Notes: generated from the letters alone by a model not told the origin. Counted from the first letter of the stretch, positions 45,749-54,873 are shown. The stretch: 64,000 nt of DNA from Deltaproteobacteria bacterium (GCA_021831785.1 JAKBMB010000011.1:1-64000); one strand, 5' to 3'. Numbers and translations: made by a program.

Positions 45749-46876
45749 TCAAGCCAAGCGGCAAGTTTCTATTAATTGAAGCAGCCTTGATCCGTAGCGG
45801 TCCCAAGTAAGTTCCTGCGCGGTCGCGCGCGCCACAGCGCCCAATTCGGCGGGCGCGGTGAGCAGCGTTTGCAGGCGAGCGGTCAGTTCGCCGAGGTCGA
45901 GCGGGTCATTCACCAGAAGCGGCCGCAACGGCCCCGGAATGAGCTCGGAAACGCCCGCCCAGGTACTGGTCAACACGGGGAGTCCGCACGCCATCGCTTC
46001 AATCACGACATTGCCGAAGGCTTCGAAGAGCGTGGGCAGCGCCAGCGCGTCGGCGGCTTGGTATAGGGGTGCGACGTCGCGCAAAGCGCCAAGAAACGCG
46101 ACCCTAGACGCCACGCCTAGCTGGTCGGCAAGCCGCCTGAAGGCGCGACGGCCGCGGTCGTCGCCTGCCACGGCCAGCCACGGCTCGCCTTCCAGACGCG
46201 GCCAAGCGCGCAATAAAAAACCCAGACCTTTGCGCGCAAACCCGTTGCCGGCAAAGGCCACGACCGGCGCCGACGCGGGCAGGCCAAATTGGCGCCGAAG
46301 CTCGCGCTTGATGCCGGCGTTTTGCACCGGCCGAAAGCGCTCGGCGTCTACGCCGTTATACAGCGTCGCGACCTTCTCCTGGGGAAGATCGAAGCTCGCG
46401 ACAAGGTCGTCGCATACGGATTGCGACACCGCTAGCGCGAGCCTTAAGCGTGGCGAAGTGAAGCCCCGCGACTCGATATGAGTTTGGAGTCGGCGGTAGG
46501 GGCTCAAGTCCATCAGGCGCGCGCCGAGCGGCCCGCGCCACCGGTACGCTGCTCTAAGATAGCTTCTGTACACCCCGCCGCCGCATCGTTGAACCTCTGC
46601 GTTGACGGTGCGTCCAAAGCTTATAGTCATGTCGGCCCCGCTCTTGCGCGCTTGGATCGGCGCAAGATAGGCGAACGAAAGCAGTTCCAGGGTTCGGCCG
46701 CCGGGCACGATGCGCACCTGTTGCGCGCGCAGCTTGCTCGATCTGCCGCGCAAGTCGGCCGCATATACCGTCACCTGATGGCCTGCACGCGCCAGATAGT
46801 CGCAGGTAACGAGGAGGTCGCGTTCGGTGCCGCCGCCGGCGGGGTCGAAACGTCGGGCTAGGACCGCGATGCGCAT
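45749..46876 (-). CDS. Glycosyltransferase family 4 protein
   Basis: A 375-residue GT-B-fold glycosyltransferase. The N-domain starts with MRIAVLARRFDPAGGGTERD, with the acceptor-side GGGTE loop. The C-domain has the retaining-transferase signature FAGNGFARKGLGFLLRAWPRL and ALALPTLFEAFGNVVIEAMACGLPVL, including the E-x7-E type. It resembles core LPS glucosyltransferases, but no LPS genes are alongside, so the acceptor is unknown. It is transcribed divergently from the MJ0042 protein with 114 bases between. Confidence 0.9.
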   Translation of the reverse strand: MRIAVLARRFDPAGGGTERDLLVTCDYLARAGHQVTVYAADLRGRSSKLRAQQVRIVPGGRTLELLSFAYLAPIQARKSGADMTISFGRTVNAEVQRCGGGVYRSYLRAAYRWRGPLGARLMDLSPYRRLQTHIESRGFTSPRLRLALAVSQSVCDDLVASFDLPQEKVATLYNGVDAERFRPVQNAGIKRELRRQFGLPASAPVVAFAGNGFARKGLGFLLRAWPRLEGEPWLAVAGDDRGRRAFRRLADQLGVASRVAFLGALRDVAPLYQAADALALPTLFEAFGNVVIEAMACGLPVLTSTWAGVSELIPGPLRPLLVNDPLDLGELTARLQTLLTAPAELGAVARATAQELTWDRYGSRLLQLIETCRLA

Positions 46877-46990
46877 CTGCGCCCTTTAGCATGAGATGCC
46901 TGCGCGTGAGTTGAAATGCTGCGCATGAGACGTTGATGCCTCTGCTGCGGAAGTATGCTAATCTTTACCGCGTCGGCGGTGAAGCGAACG

Positions 46991-48580
46991 ATGGTCGAGG
47001 TTCAGTGCCCGAGCTGTAACACGCGCTATCGCATCGACGAGCGAATTCTGCCTAAGGAGAGGCCGACCTTCAAATGCTCGCGATGTGGGCACGTGTTTTC
47101 AAGCATCTTGCGCCCAGGCCAAAGCACTGGCGTGCCCGCGCCGGCGCTGGCCCGTCAAGATGCTGCGCCGTCCGCGCGGGGTGCGCCGGCCAAGCCACCT
47201 ACCTCGCCGGCTCAGGATTCGACTGCGACAGCCGCGGCGCATGGTTTTGAGGCATCCGAAGCCGCTGCTTCAGATGCTGAATCCAAGGTCGAGAAACAAC
47301 CCTCGGATGCCGCGCTGGCGTTTCCTCGCGATCCGGTTTCCGATGCCGAGCGCGGAACGACGGCGGAAGTCGAAGGTGCAGAGTTAGCTCGAGACCTCGA
47401 CGACGGCGACCGTTGGGTAGTCGAAGAGCCGAGCAGCCACAACGCCGAACAACCTCCCGCCAAAGGTATAGGGGAGGCGTCAAGCGCGGGGCAAGAGGCC
47501 GGTGCCAGGCGATCGCCACGCTCGGAGTGGACCATCGGCTCAGCCTTAGAGGCGCTCGACCGGCAAAGCCGCGGAGTTGCTCCTCAACCGGGCTCGCGCT
47601 TGGCGGAAAAGAGTGCGCCGGGTAGCGAGCCGCCTGGACCCGGGGCAGATAAGCGCGACGCCGCAGCCACCGAAAAGGGCGCCTTGTCCGCGCAAGCACA
47701 TGAACCTGGGATGCAGGTAAGTGGCCCGGCGAGAGATCAAGCGGCTAGCCTCGGCCGAGGCGGCTCAAGTGCGCGAAGCGCCGGCTACCGCTCGCCGAGA
47801 GTGGGCACTGACCGGCGGCCGGGCGCATTGGCTGTGGATCCGAAAGGACCGCGTTTGGGCGGCGTCGATGAAGAGCTTGCCGATTTGGGCGCTCAGCCAC
47901 CGGAATTCGCCGCCAAGGGACAGGCTGGGTCCATGGCGCTAAGTGGCGAGTTCGCCGCCGAAGCGAGCGAACACGTGGCGCGCCGGCGCGCCGGCAGGAT
48001 GAGCGAGGAGCGTCCCCGCTCCAGCGGTTTTTTCTTGATGGTCTTTGTGGTGTTGGTAGTGATGTTTGCGGCGCTGAGCGTCTTGATTTCGAGCCGGCCG
48101 GCCTTAAGCCGCGAGGCGCTGGCCTGGATGCCGTTTTTCCGCGGCGATCTCAGCCTGTCGAGCGCTGTTGGCCCGGTGCGGCTAACCGGGATTCGCGCTG
48201 ACTTTCAGCTTCTCAAGGATAATCGCGGCGCTCTGGTAATCGCCGGTTCGGCCGTGAACGTGAGCGCGCGGCCGCTGCGCACGATTCAGATTAGGGCCGG
48301 CCTACTCGACGACAGCCAGCGCGAGGTCAGCGCGCGAGCCGTGTTCTGCGGCAACACTGTCCAGCCCGGTATGGTTACCCAGATGACGGGGCGGGAAGTC
48401 GCGTTTTTCCAGAAGCTGCAGGCGCCGCTTAACTTCGAGCTTGCCCCTGGTCAAGCCACGTCTTTTGTAATCGCGTTCGTCGACCCACCGAGCGGGCTTG
48501 CGCGCAACTACCGTCTGGCCGTGGGACGCGTTGAAGCGGCGAGCGACAACGACAACCCCACGTCCGCCGAAGGCCGCTGA
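46991..48580 (+). CDS. MJ0042 zinc-ribbon / DUF3426-like membrane protein
   Basis: A 529-residue protein. The ATG at 46991 starts MVEVQCPSCNTRYRID, a zinc ribbon (C6, C9, C29, C32) found at the head of DUF3426 proteins. A long low-complexity Ala/Glu/Pro-rich stretch (about 45-335) precedes one membrane helix (about 345-367). The last 160 residues form a beta-sandwich with TGIRADFQLLKDNRGALVIAGSAVN, typical of the DUF3426 C-terminal domain. These proteins are common in Proteobacteria and related phyla, where they are anchored with the ribbon in the cytoplasm. The role is unknown. It converges with gcvH four bases after its stop. Confidence 0.8.
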   Translation: MVEVQCPSCNTRYRIDERILPKERPTFKCSRCGHVFSSILRPGQSTGVPAPALARQDAAPSARGAPAKPPTSPAQDSTATAAAHGFEASEAAASDAESKVEKQPSDAALAFPRDPVSDAERGTTAEVEGAELARDLDDGDRWVVEEPSSHNAEQPPAKGIGEASSAGQEAGARRSPRSEWTIGSALEALDRQSRGVAPQPGSRLAEKSAPGSEPPGPGADKRDAAATEKGALSAQAHEPGMQVSGPARDQAASLGRGGSSARSAGYRSPRVGTDRRPGALAVDPKGPRLGGVDEELADLGAQPPEFAAKGQAGSMALSGEFAAEASEHVARRRAGRMSEERPRSSGFFLMVFVVLVVMFAALSVLISSRPALSREALAWMPFFRGDLSLSSAVGPVRLTGIRADFQLLKDNRGALVIAGSAVNVSARPLRTIQIRAGLLDDSQREVSARAVFCGNTVQPGMVTQMTGREVAFFQKLQAPLNFELAPGQATSFVIAFVDPPSGLARNYRLAVGRVEAASDNDNPTSAEGR

Positions 48581-48584
48581 GCCG

Positions 48585-48974
48585 TCACTCGCTGTCCGCG
48601 TCGATCAGCTCCTCGTACTGCTCGCCGTCCATAAGCTCGTTCAACTCGCCGACCTCGCTAATCTCGATCTTGATCAGCCAGCCGTCGCCGTACGGATCCT
48701 CGTTGATCATCTCCGGGCTTTGGGGAAGCTCGTGATTTACTTCCATCACCGTGCCGGTTATCGGCGCGTACAGGTCGGCAACCGCGGTGACCGACTCGAT
48801 CGCGCCAAAAGGGTCGTCTTTGCTGATTTTTTCGCCTACGTCCGGCAGTTCGATATAGACTATCTCGCCGAGTTGTTGCTGGCCATAATCAGTAACGCCT
48901 ATCGTGGCGACAGAGTCCTCGGCTGCAACCCAGTGGTGCTGTTTTGAGTACTTGAGACCCTCGGGAATCTCCAT
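48585..48974 (-). CDS. gcvH: Glycine cleavage H-like protein lacking the lipoyl lysine
   Basis: A 129-residue lipoyl-domain protein that aligns end to end with GcvH: WVAAEDSVATIGVTDYGQQQLGEIVYIELP, then the hairpin that normally carries lipoyl-lysine (ESVKA), then PITGTVMEVNHEL and the C-terminal helix. Here the hairpin reads ESVTAVADLY. Residue 63 is Thr (codon ACC on the minus strand, 48786-48788) where lysine is expected, so it should not be lipoylated. GGAGGAGG lies before the ATG. No gcvP or gcvT is in the window. It may be a non-catalytic paralogue or a lipoate-independent carrier. Confidence 0.85.
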   Translation of the reverse strand: MEIPEGLKYSKQHHWVAAEDSVATIGVTDYGQQQLGEIVYIELPDVGEKISKDDPFGAIESVTAVADLYAPITGTVMEVNHELPQSPEMINEDPYGDGWLIKIEISEVGELNELMDGEQYEELIDADSE

Positions 48975-49268
48975 AACCTCCTCCGCAAAATCTGCGGGTT
49001 GGGGCCATTGGCCGGTGTCCTCGCTCTCACGACACGGCGATACGCAAGTCGCGATCCATGCCGATCAAGCGCGCCTTCGCATCACTTGTCAAGCTGACCC
49101 GCCTCCGTAGCCGGCAGATTCGACTCATCGCGCGAGCGCAAAGACGTATACATGGCGCCTGATTTGGCCTAAGTACTTTAATCAAGCGCGGCTATCAAGT
49201 TGGTTCGCAGCCAAATCAAGGCACAAGTTCCGTTTCCGCCACAGCGCTAATAATTATTGGATTAGGAC

Positions 49269-50375
49269 ATGATCGTAGGGATTCCAAAGGAAGTAAAGCC
49301 GGATGAGAATCGCGTCGCCATAACCCCCGCCGGCGTCATCGCGCTGCGCGACCACGGCCACGCCGTATTGGTTCAGGCGGGCGCCGGCTTGGGCAGCGGA
49401 ATCGACGACGGCAAGTATCGCGCAAGCGGGGCGCAGATAATCAAGTCCGCCGCCGAATTATGGGCGCGCTCCGAATTGGTGCTCAAGGTCAAGGAGCCCC
49501 GACCCTCGGAGTACCGCTTTTTGCGCTCTGGACTGTTGTTGTTCACCTTCCTTCACCTCGCGGCCGAAAAGGCCTTGGCGCGCGAACTGGTGCGCCGTCG
49601 CGTGACCGCGCTCGGTTATGAAACCATCCAGCTCGACGATCATGCGTTGCCCCTGCTCGCGCCGATGAGTGAAGTGGCGGGCCGGATGGCGGTGCTGGCC
49701 GGCGCCTGGTGCCTGCACGCGTCCGTGGGCGGATGCGGTATGCTGCTAAGCGGCGCTACCGGAGTCAAGCCCGCCAGGGTCCTCATTCTCGGCGCGGGCA
49801 TCGCGGGCGCAAACGCCTGCCAGGCCGCGGCAGGCATGGGCGCAGACGTGACGATTGTCGACCACGACGCGACGCGCTTGCGCTACGTCCATGATATCCT
49901 CGGCAGCCGGGTCGCGACACTGATGTCAAACCGGGCATCGATCGAAGAAGAGTTGAGACAGGTGCAACTGGTGATCGGTGCGGTGTTGATTCCGGGCGCG
50001 CGGGCGCCGCGCTTGATCAGCGAGTCGATGCTGGTCTCGATGCAGCGCGGCTCGGCCCTGGTCGATCTATCGATCGACCAGGGAGGCATCGCCGAGAGCT
50101 CGCGCCCGACCACTCACAGGCGGCCGACCTATGTTCATCATGGGGTGGTGCATTATTGCGTGGCCAACATGCCCGCTGCGATGCCCCACACGGCGACCTA
50201 CGCGCTGACCAACGCCACGTTGCCCTACGTGCTCGCGATTGCCGAGCACGGAGTGCTCGAGGCGGGACAGCGAGACCCCGCTATCCGGCGGGGGCTTAAC
50301 ACATACGAAAGCCGCGTTGTCCATCCGGCGGTCGCCGAAGCGTTGCGCGCGCAGGCATATTCGCCGTGGGACTGA
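49269..50375 (+). CDS. ald: Alanine dehydrogenase
   Basis: This NAD-dependent enzyme interconverts L-alanine and pyruvate plus ammonia. The 368-residue protein is normal in length. Substrate residues are in IPKEVKPDENRVAIT (Arg near 15), VKEPRPSEY (Lys near 75) and FLHLA (His near 96). The Rossmann motif is ILGAGIAGANACQAAAGMGA and the catalytic Asp is in LVDLSIDQGG. The C-terminal VANMPAAMPHTATYALTNATLPY is complete. An AGGAC stretch precedes the ATG. A single gene, convergent with the next. Confidence 0.95.
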   Translation: MIVGIPKEVKPDENRVAITPAGVIALRDHGHAVLVQAGAGLGSGIDDGKYRASGAQIIKSAAELWARSELVLKVKEPRPSEYRFLRSGLLLFTFLHLAAEKALARELVRRRVTALGYETIQLDDHALPLLAPMSEVAGRMAVLAGAWCLHASVGGCGMLLSGATGVKPARVLILGAGIAGANACQAAAGMGADVTIVDHDATRLRYVHDILGSRVATLMSNRASIEEELRQVQLVIGAVLIPGARAPRLISESMLVSMQRGSALVDLSIDQGGIAESSRPTTHRRPTYVHHGVVHYCVANMPAAMPHTATYALTNATLPYVLAIAEHGVLEAGQRDPAIRRGLNTYESRVVHPAVAEALRAQAYSPWD

Positions 50376-50494
50376 GGCGGACCGAAAGCATCGCCGCCAT
50401 CGCGTCGAGCGCTTTTTCGCGGTACGCCGCGAATGCTTGGCGACCGCAGGGCGCCGTTTCCTCGCGAGCTCGCGCGCCGTCTTTGCCTGGTTTG

Positions 50495-51256
50495 CTACTG
50501 GGTCGTCGAGGACTTCAAATTTTGTAGCTGCTGGCGCTCGCTCACCGTCTTTTGGTAGCTGGAGCCTTTGCCGAAAATTTTCACCTTTTCAGGCGCCGGG
50601 AGGCGGCTGCGCAGGTCATTTATTGCCTCTCTGATTCCTCGTTCGGCGATTTCGTGCGCCCTAACCCAACGGCCGTAATTGCGCACGAAGTCGGGGAGCG
50701 CGAAGAGATTCTCGCTCAGGGCGCGCTGTTCCTTGGAAAACCTGCCGGTCCAGATAATCTGGTTGAGCGGAACATAGAGAAAGTTGAGCGTAAAGCCCAC
50801 GGCCGCCGGTTTGGCCGCGGCGTAGTCGATGCCGACGCGTTCGCGGTAGGTATCTATCGTGCCGAAAAAAATCCCGTCCGCGCCGACCGCCTTGGCTAGC
50901 GCGAGAGCCACTTTCCGCTGATTGTCGGCGGTCTGTTCGGGAAGGCCGCGCAGCGCCTGGTCGACTTGAATCTGCGCCACCACCCGCCATTCCGAGGTCA
51001 GCAGGATTTGACCGTAGAGTTCCGCGCTGACCGAGCTGCTCGCTCCGGGGGCCACGCTCGCGACGCCCCGCCCGGGCGCTTCGAGCAAGGGCAGCACGGC
51101 GACTTGTTTGATGCGCAAGCTCCCAATCGACCTCACCGCATGCACCTGAAGGTCGGAGTGCTGTCCGATCACCGGAAGCTGCGAGCCGACGCAGCCTGAC
51201 GCTAATGCCGCCCAGCCGAGCAGGGCCGGCACGCAAAACGCTCGCCGCCAACTCAT
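50495..51256 (-). CDS. Predicted outer-membrane lipoprotein
   Basis: A 253-residue protein with signal peptide and lipobox LASGC (Cys about residue 22). The core has strands and helices in the order KQVAVLPLLEAPG, SAELYGQILLTSEWRVVAQIQVDQALR, AKAVGADGIFFGTIDTYRERVG. This resembles the CsgG/LpoB-like and GNA1162-like lipoprotein fold. Its ATG overlaps the aspS stop by four bases (ATGA), so it is the third gene of the hisS-aspS unit. The role is unknown. Confidence 0.7.
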   Translation of the reverse strand: MSWRRAFCVPALLGWAALASGCVGSQLPVIGQHSDLQVHAVRSIGSLRIKQVAVLPLLEAPGRGVASVAPGASSSVSAELYGQILLTSEWRVVAQIQVDQALRGLPEQTADNQRKVALALAKAVGADGIFFGTIDTYRERVGIDYAAAKPAAVGFTLNFLYVPLNQIIWTGRFSKEQRALSENLFALPDFVRNYGRWVRAHEIAERGIREAINDLRSRLPAPEKVKIFGKGSSYQKTVSERQQLQNLKSSTTQ

Positions 51257-53100
51257 AGCACGACTTTAACGGACAGCTCCTTGAGTTGAGCCGAATCGAC
51301 CTCGGTCGGCGCGCCGCTCATTAGATCGACCGCGCGCTGCGTCTTGGGAAAAGCCATCACGTCGCGCAGCGAATCCGTGCCGCAGACCAGCATCGCTATC
51401 CGGTCGACGCCCAGCGCAATTCCCCCGTGCGGCGGGGCGCCGTAACTCAGGGCCTCCAGCAGAAAGCCGAACTTGTCTACCGCTTGCTCGCGCGACAAAC
51501 CCAAGAGCTCGAAGATTTTCAACTGCACTTCGCTGTTATGGATGCGAATCGAGCCGCCGCCTAACTCTTCGCCGTTGAGCACGACGTCGTAGCTGAGCGA
51601 GTGTGCTGATAGCGGGTCGCGCTCGAGCGCCTCCAGCTCCTCCGGACATGGGGCAGTGAACGGATGGTTGACCGAGGTCAAGCGCTTCTCCTGCTCGCTG
51701 TATTCAAATAGCGGGAAATTGACCACCCATAAAAAACGCAACAGATGCCGCGCCGGCCGGGCAAAACGCGTCCCGAGTTGAAGGCGCACGTCGCCCAGCG
51801 CCGGGCGCACTTTATCGCGCGCCCCGGCGATCAGAAACAACGTATCCCCGGCCTTGAGCTCCAGCGCGAGCGCGGCGCCGGAGCGCTCCGTGTGACCGAT
51901 GTGCTTAGCGATCGGCCCCTGCCATTCGCTGCCCGCCACTTTGGCCCAGCTAAGACCCAGCCCGAAGCGCGAATGAGTCTGAGCAACCAGCTCGTCAAGT
52001 TCGCGGCGGGTCGGTTGAAACTCGCCCGAAAGCTTAAGGGCGTAAACCGCGCCGCCCTCGGCGAGCGAGCGCCGAATCACGTTAAGCTCGGTCTTGGCGA
52101 AAGCGTCGGTTAAATTCTTGAGTTCCATTCCGAAGCGGGCGTCGGGCTTGTCGCTGCCGAAGCGCTCCATCGCCTCTTCGTACGTGAGGCGCGTAAAGGG
52201 CACGCTTAGCGTCACCCCGAGCGCGTCGCGGTAGATTCGCGCGAACATTCCCTCGACTATCGTCATGATGTCCTCGGGCCGCGGACAGGTCATCTCGACG
52301 TCGATTTGGCTAAATTCGGGCTGCCGATTGGCGCGCAGATCTTCGTCGCGAAAGCATTTGGCGATCTGGTAGTAGCGGTCCAACCCGCCGACCATCAAAA
52401 CCTGCTTCAAGAGCTGCGGCGACTGGGGCAAAGCGTAGAAACGGCCCGGATTAACTCGGCTCGGCACCAGGTAGTCGCGCGCGCCTTCGGGAGTCGGCCG
52501 CCATAATATCGGCGTCTCGACCTCGACGAACCCGTGCTCGTCGAAATGCGCGCGAGTCGCGCGCACGATCGCGTGGCGCAGGCGTAGATTGCGCTGCATG
52601 CGCGGCCGGCGCAAGTCGAGGTAGCGGTAGCGCAGGCGCAGCTCCTCCGAGACCATTGCGCCGGATTGGGATCCCGAAAGAGACATTGCGCCGGATTGGG
52701 ACCCGGCGATTTCTTCATCGGCGATGGGAAACGGAGGGGGAGCCGAGGCGTTAAGCACCTCGAGCGCGTCCGCCATTACTTCGATCCCTCCGCTGGGCAG
52801 CGCGGCGTTCACCGTGTTCGGCGCGCGGCGCACCACTTCGCCTTTGACCGCGACGAAATATTCGGCGCGCACCGTGCGGGCGTGCTCATGCGCGGCGGCA
52901 GAGCGCTCCGGGTTGAACACCACCTGAACTATCCCTTCGCGGTCGCGCAGGTCGAGGAAAACTAAGCCGCCGTGGTCGCGCCGTCCGCTAACCCATCCCC
53001 AGAGCGCCACCTGGCGGCCGGCGTCGGATGCGCGCAGGGCCCCGCAATAGTCAGTGCGCTGCCAGGGCGGAAGGGGTTGAAAAGTTCGCTCGATAGCCAT
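51253..53100 (-). CDS. aspS: Aspartyl-tRNA synthetase, bacterial type
   Basis: A 615-residue bacterial AspRS: OB-fold anticodon domain (1-125), class II core with motif 2 FRDEDLRANRQPEFSQIDVEM, GAD insertion (about 325-430) and motif 3 GIALGVDRIAMLVCG. The OB loop reads SGRRDHGG, with His where discriminating bacterial enzymes usually have Leu. His here is known from non-discriminating AspRS that also charges tRNA-Asn, so an Asp-tRNA-Asn amidotransferase route is suggested. Between the OB fold and catalytic core is an unusual 17-residue tandem insert (about 133-149). It follows hisS by 49 bases. Confidence 0.96.
   Translation of the reverse strand: MAIERTFQPLPPWQRTDYCGALRASDAGRQVALWGWVSGRRDHGGLVFLDLRDREGIVQVVFNPERSAAAHEHARTVRAEYFVAVKGEVVRRAPNTVNAALPSGGIEVMADALEVLNASAPPPFPIADEEIAGSQSGAMSLSGSQSGAMVSEELRLRYRYLDLRRPRMQRNLRLRHAIVRATRAHFDEHGFVEVETPILWRPTPEGARDYLVPSRVNPGRFYALPQSPQLLKQVLMVGGLDRYYQIAKCFRDEDLRANRQPEFSQIDVEMTCPRPEDIMTIVEGMFARIYRDALGVTLSVPFTRLTYEEAMERFGSDKPDARFGMELKNLTDAFAKTELNVIRRSLAEGGAVYALKLSGEFQPTRRELDELVAQTHSRFGLGLSWAKVAGSEWQGPIAKHIGHTERSGAALALELKAGDTLFLIAGARDKVRPALGDVRLQLGTRFARPARHLLRFLWVVNFPLFEYSEQEKRLTSVNHPFTAPCPEELEALERDPLSAHSLSYDVVLNGEELGGGSIRIHNSEVQLKIFELLGLSREQAVDKFGFLLEALSYGAPPHGGIALGVDRIAMLVCGTDSLRDVMAFPKTQRAVDLMSGAPTEVDSAQLKELSVKVVL
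52654..52704. repeat. Tandem 30-bp-period repeat inside aspS
   Basis: Two near-identical 21-base copies (52654-52674 and 52684-52704, core CATTGCGCCGGATTGGGA) lie 30 bases apart and in frame. They encode GSQSGAM twice at the junction of the anticodon and catalytic domains of AspRS. Confidence 0.8.
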
Positions 53101-53149
53101 CGCCGCGTGTCCTACGAAGGATACTCGCCCGCGGCGGACAGGAAAATAG

Positions 53150-54484
53150 TCACGACTCTGCGGCCGCCGCGCTTACGGCCTGCGCGGCCTGTTCGAGCTG
53201 CACGTCGCGCTGGGCTCCCGAGGTCATGTCGCGCAGCGTCGCGACGCCGCGCGATAGCTCATCCTCGCCAATAATTACGGCGAATCGCGCGCCGGCGCGG
53301 TCCGCGCGTCTTAGCTGGGCTTTGAGCCCGCGCGCGGGCGAGACGAACTCGACCGCAAGCCCGCTGTGGCGTATCTCGCGCGCCAGCGCCGCGGCTTTTG
53401 GCAGCGCCTCCTCGCCGAGCGCGAGCACCGCCGCGTCTATGAACGGCGCCTGCCGACTGTCGGAGCGAGCTGTTGGCGGCTTCGCGTGTCCGCCGGCGGC
53501 TGCTGCAACGGCCCTCGCGTGCCGATCCTGTGGGGACATGGCCATCGTCAAGCGCTCCAAGCCGATGGCGAATCCGATGCCCGGGACCGGCACGCCGCCT
53601 AAACTCTCGACCAGGCCGTCGTAGCGGCCTCCCGCAGCTATCGCGTTCTGCGCGCCGAGCGTCCGCGAGCTTACCTCAAACGTCGTCCGCACGTAGTAGT
53701 CGAGGCCGCGGACGATACGTGGGTTGACGGTGACCGCCACGCCGCTGTATCGCAGCAGATCGAGCACGGCGTCGAAATGGCGCCGACAATCCGGGCACAG
53801 ATAATCAATGCTCTTCGGCGCCTGTTCGGCCAGCGCCGCGTCGGTCTTGCAATCGACAATTCGCAGCGGGTTGCGCTCGAGGCGGGCGTGGCAATCCGCG
53901 CACAGACTTTCGAGATGCGCGCGGCCAAAGGCGAGCAGCGCCTCGCGGAACGCCAGCCGGCATTCGCCGCAGCCGAGCGAGTTGACCTCAAAGTCCAGCT
54001 CGAGGTCCAGTTCGCGGCGCAAATCGTCGATCATGACCAACAGTTCGGCGTCGCAGGCCGGGTCGGCGCGGCCGAAGACCTCCACGCCGAACTGATGAAA
54101 CTGGCGAAAGCGGCCCTTCTGCGGGCGCTCGTAGCGCAGCATCGGGCCGCAGTAAAAGAAGCGTTGTTCGGGGTCGGAGCGGTCAAGCCCGGCCTCGATG
54201 TACGCGCGCACGACTCCCGGCGTCCCTTCCGGTCGCAGCACCATCGTGTCCGCGGCGGAGCTCTCCTGGGCGTGCTTGACGATGTACATCTGCTTGGCCA
54301 CCACGTCCGAGGTCTCGCCGGTGGAGCGCTCGTAAAGTTGAATCCGCTCCATCAGCGGAATCCGAATCTCGCCGAGACCGTAGCGCCGCGCCACCTCCTT
54401 GGCGCGCGCCTCGACCAAGCTGAGCATCTCGGCCTCGGCGCCGAGCTGGTCCTGAAAGCCTCTGAGCCGGGTGAGCTTAGCCAT
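53150..54484 (-). CDS. hisS: Histidyl-tRNA synthetase
   Basis: HisRS charges tRNA-His. The 444-residue protein is normal in length and has motif 1 region LRGFQDQLG, motif 2 LRPEGTPGVVRAYIE plus FRQFHQFGVEVFG, the histidine-A motifs GLDYYVRTTFEV and AAGGRYDGL, and motif 3 GIGFAIGLERL. The C-terminal anticodon domain follows residue 340. A segment near 315-335 (RAVAAAAGGHAKPP) is a small insertion. It heads a unit with aspS and a lipoprotein. Confidence 0.96.
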   Translation of the reverse strand: MAKLTRLRGFQDQLGAEAEMLSLVEARAKEVARRYGLGEIRIPLMERIQLYERSTGETSDVVAKQMYIVKHAQESSAADTMVLRPEGTPGVVRAYIEAGLDRSDPEQRFFYCGPMLRYERPQKGRFRQFHQFGVEVFGRADPACDAELLVMIDDLRRELDLELDFEVNSLGCGECRLAFREALLAFGRAHLESLCADCHARLERNPLRIVDCKTDAALAEQAPKSIDYLCPDCRRHFDAVLDLLRYSGVAVTVNPRIVRGLDYYVRTTFEVSSRTLGAQNAIAAGGRYDGLVESLGGVPVPGIGFAIGLERLTMAMSPQDRHARAVAAAAGGHAKPPTARSDSRQAPFIDAAVLALGEEALPKAAALAREIRHSGLAVEFVSPARGLKAQLRRADRAGARFAVIIGEDELSRGVATLRDMTSGAQRDVQLEQAAQAVSAAAAES

Positions 54485-54747
54485 TCGTAATGGGCGCTGC
54501 CGCCGTCGAGCTCAAATCTTCAACCGCCGTGTGACGCAAACCGCGCCGCGCGACGTGGCGCTAGCAGCCGAAAACCGTTGGCAAAAATTACGACGCATGT
54601 CTGCCCGCATTGTTCCGGCGCGTTCTAATCAACGCGAAAGCGCCGCGCGGTTCGAGCGCGAATCGCGCGCGCTTGCTTGCGGCTCAGTCACACCTAGCTC
54701 AACGCAGACCGGCACGTGGCGGAACCGGTACGCTGGGTCGGCACGCC

Positions 54748-54756
54748 ATTATAGCA
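54748..54756 (-). promoter_or_regulatory. Extended -10 promoter element for hisS
   Basis: On the minus strand TGC-TATAAT forms an extended -10 element (complement of 54748-54756). No good -35 is seen, which extended -10 promoters can lack. It lies about 265 bases before hisS, a long leader if used. Confidence 0.4.
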
Positions 54757-54758
54757 GT

Positions 54759-54788
54759 AAGAAGGGCCGCGCCAGGGCGGCCCTTCTT
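54759..54788. terminator. Perfect 12-bp hairpin downstream of the thiolase gene
   Basis: Arms AAGAAGGGCCGC and GCGGCCCTTCTT enclose a six-base loop. Read on the minus strand it lies about 85 bases after the thiolase stop. It has only a short pyrimidine run at its end, so termination is likely but not certain. Confidence 0.65.
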
Positions 54789-54873
54789 GCATGCTTTGCG
54801 GACGGGATTTGCCGCCGAGTTCCGTTCGCTCTTGCTGTGGCAAGGGGCGTGGCCGGCGCCGGATCGCTAGGAT

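Larger units (their letters stand above)
54485..54873. other. 389-base region upstream of hisS with hairpin and -10 element
   Basis: No gene is called. The strand entering hisS carries an extended -10 sequence at 54748-54756 and just before it a hairpin at 54759-54788. A tRNA-Leu-like 5' string in this region is not a tRNA gene. The frame on the plus strand is GC-driven. Confidence 0.5.

Noticed and set aside
50416-50433. Hairpin TTCGCGG-TACG-CCGCGAA between ald and the lipoprotein as terminator
   Set aside because: The T-run lies before the hairpin on + and becomes an A-run after it on -, so it is wrongly placed for either gene.
54705-54750. String resembling a tRNA-Leu 5' half (GTGGCGGAACCGGTA)
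   Set aside because: No matching acceptor stem, anticodon arm or T-loop (GGTTCGAATCC) follows on that strand, and the D-loop lacks the usual GAC. A chance resemblance or remnant at best.
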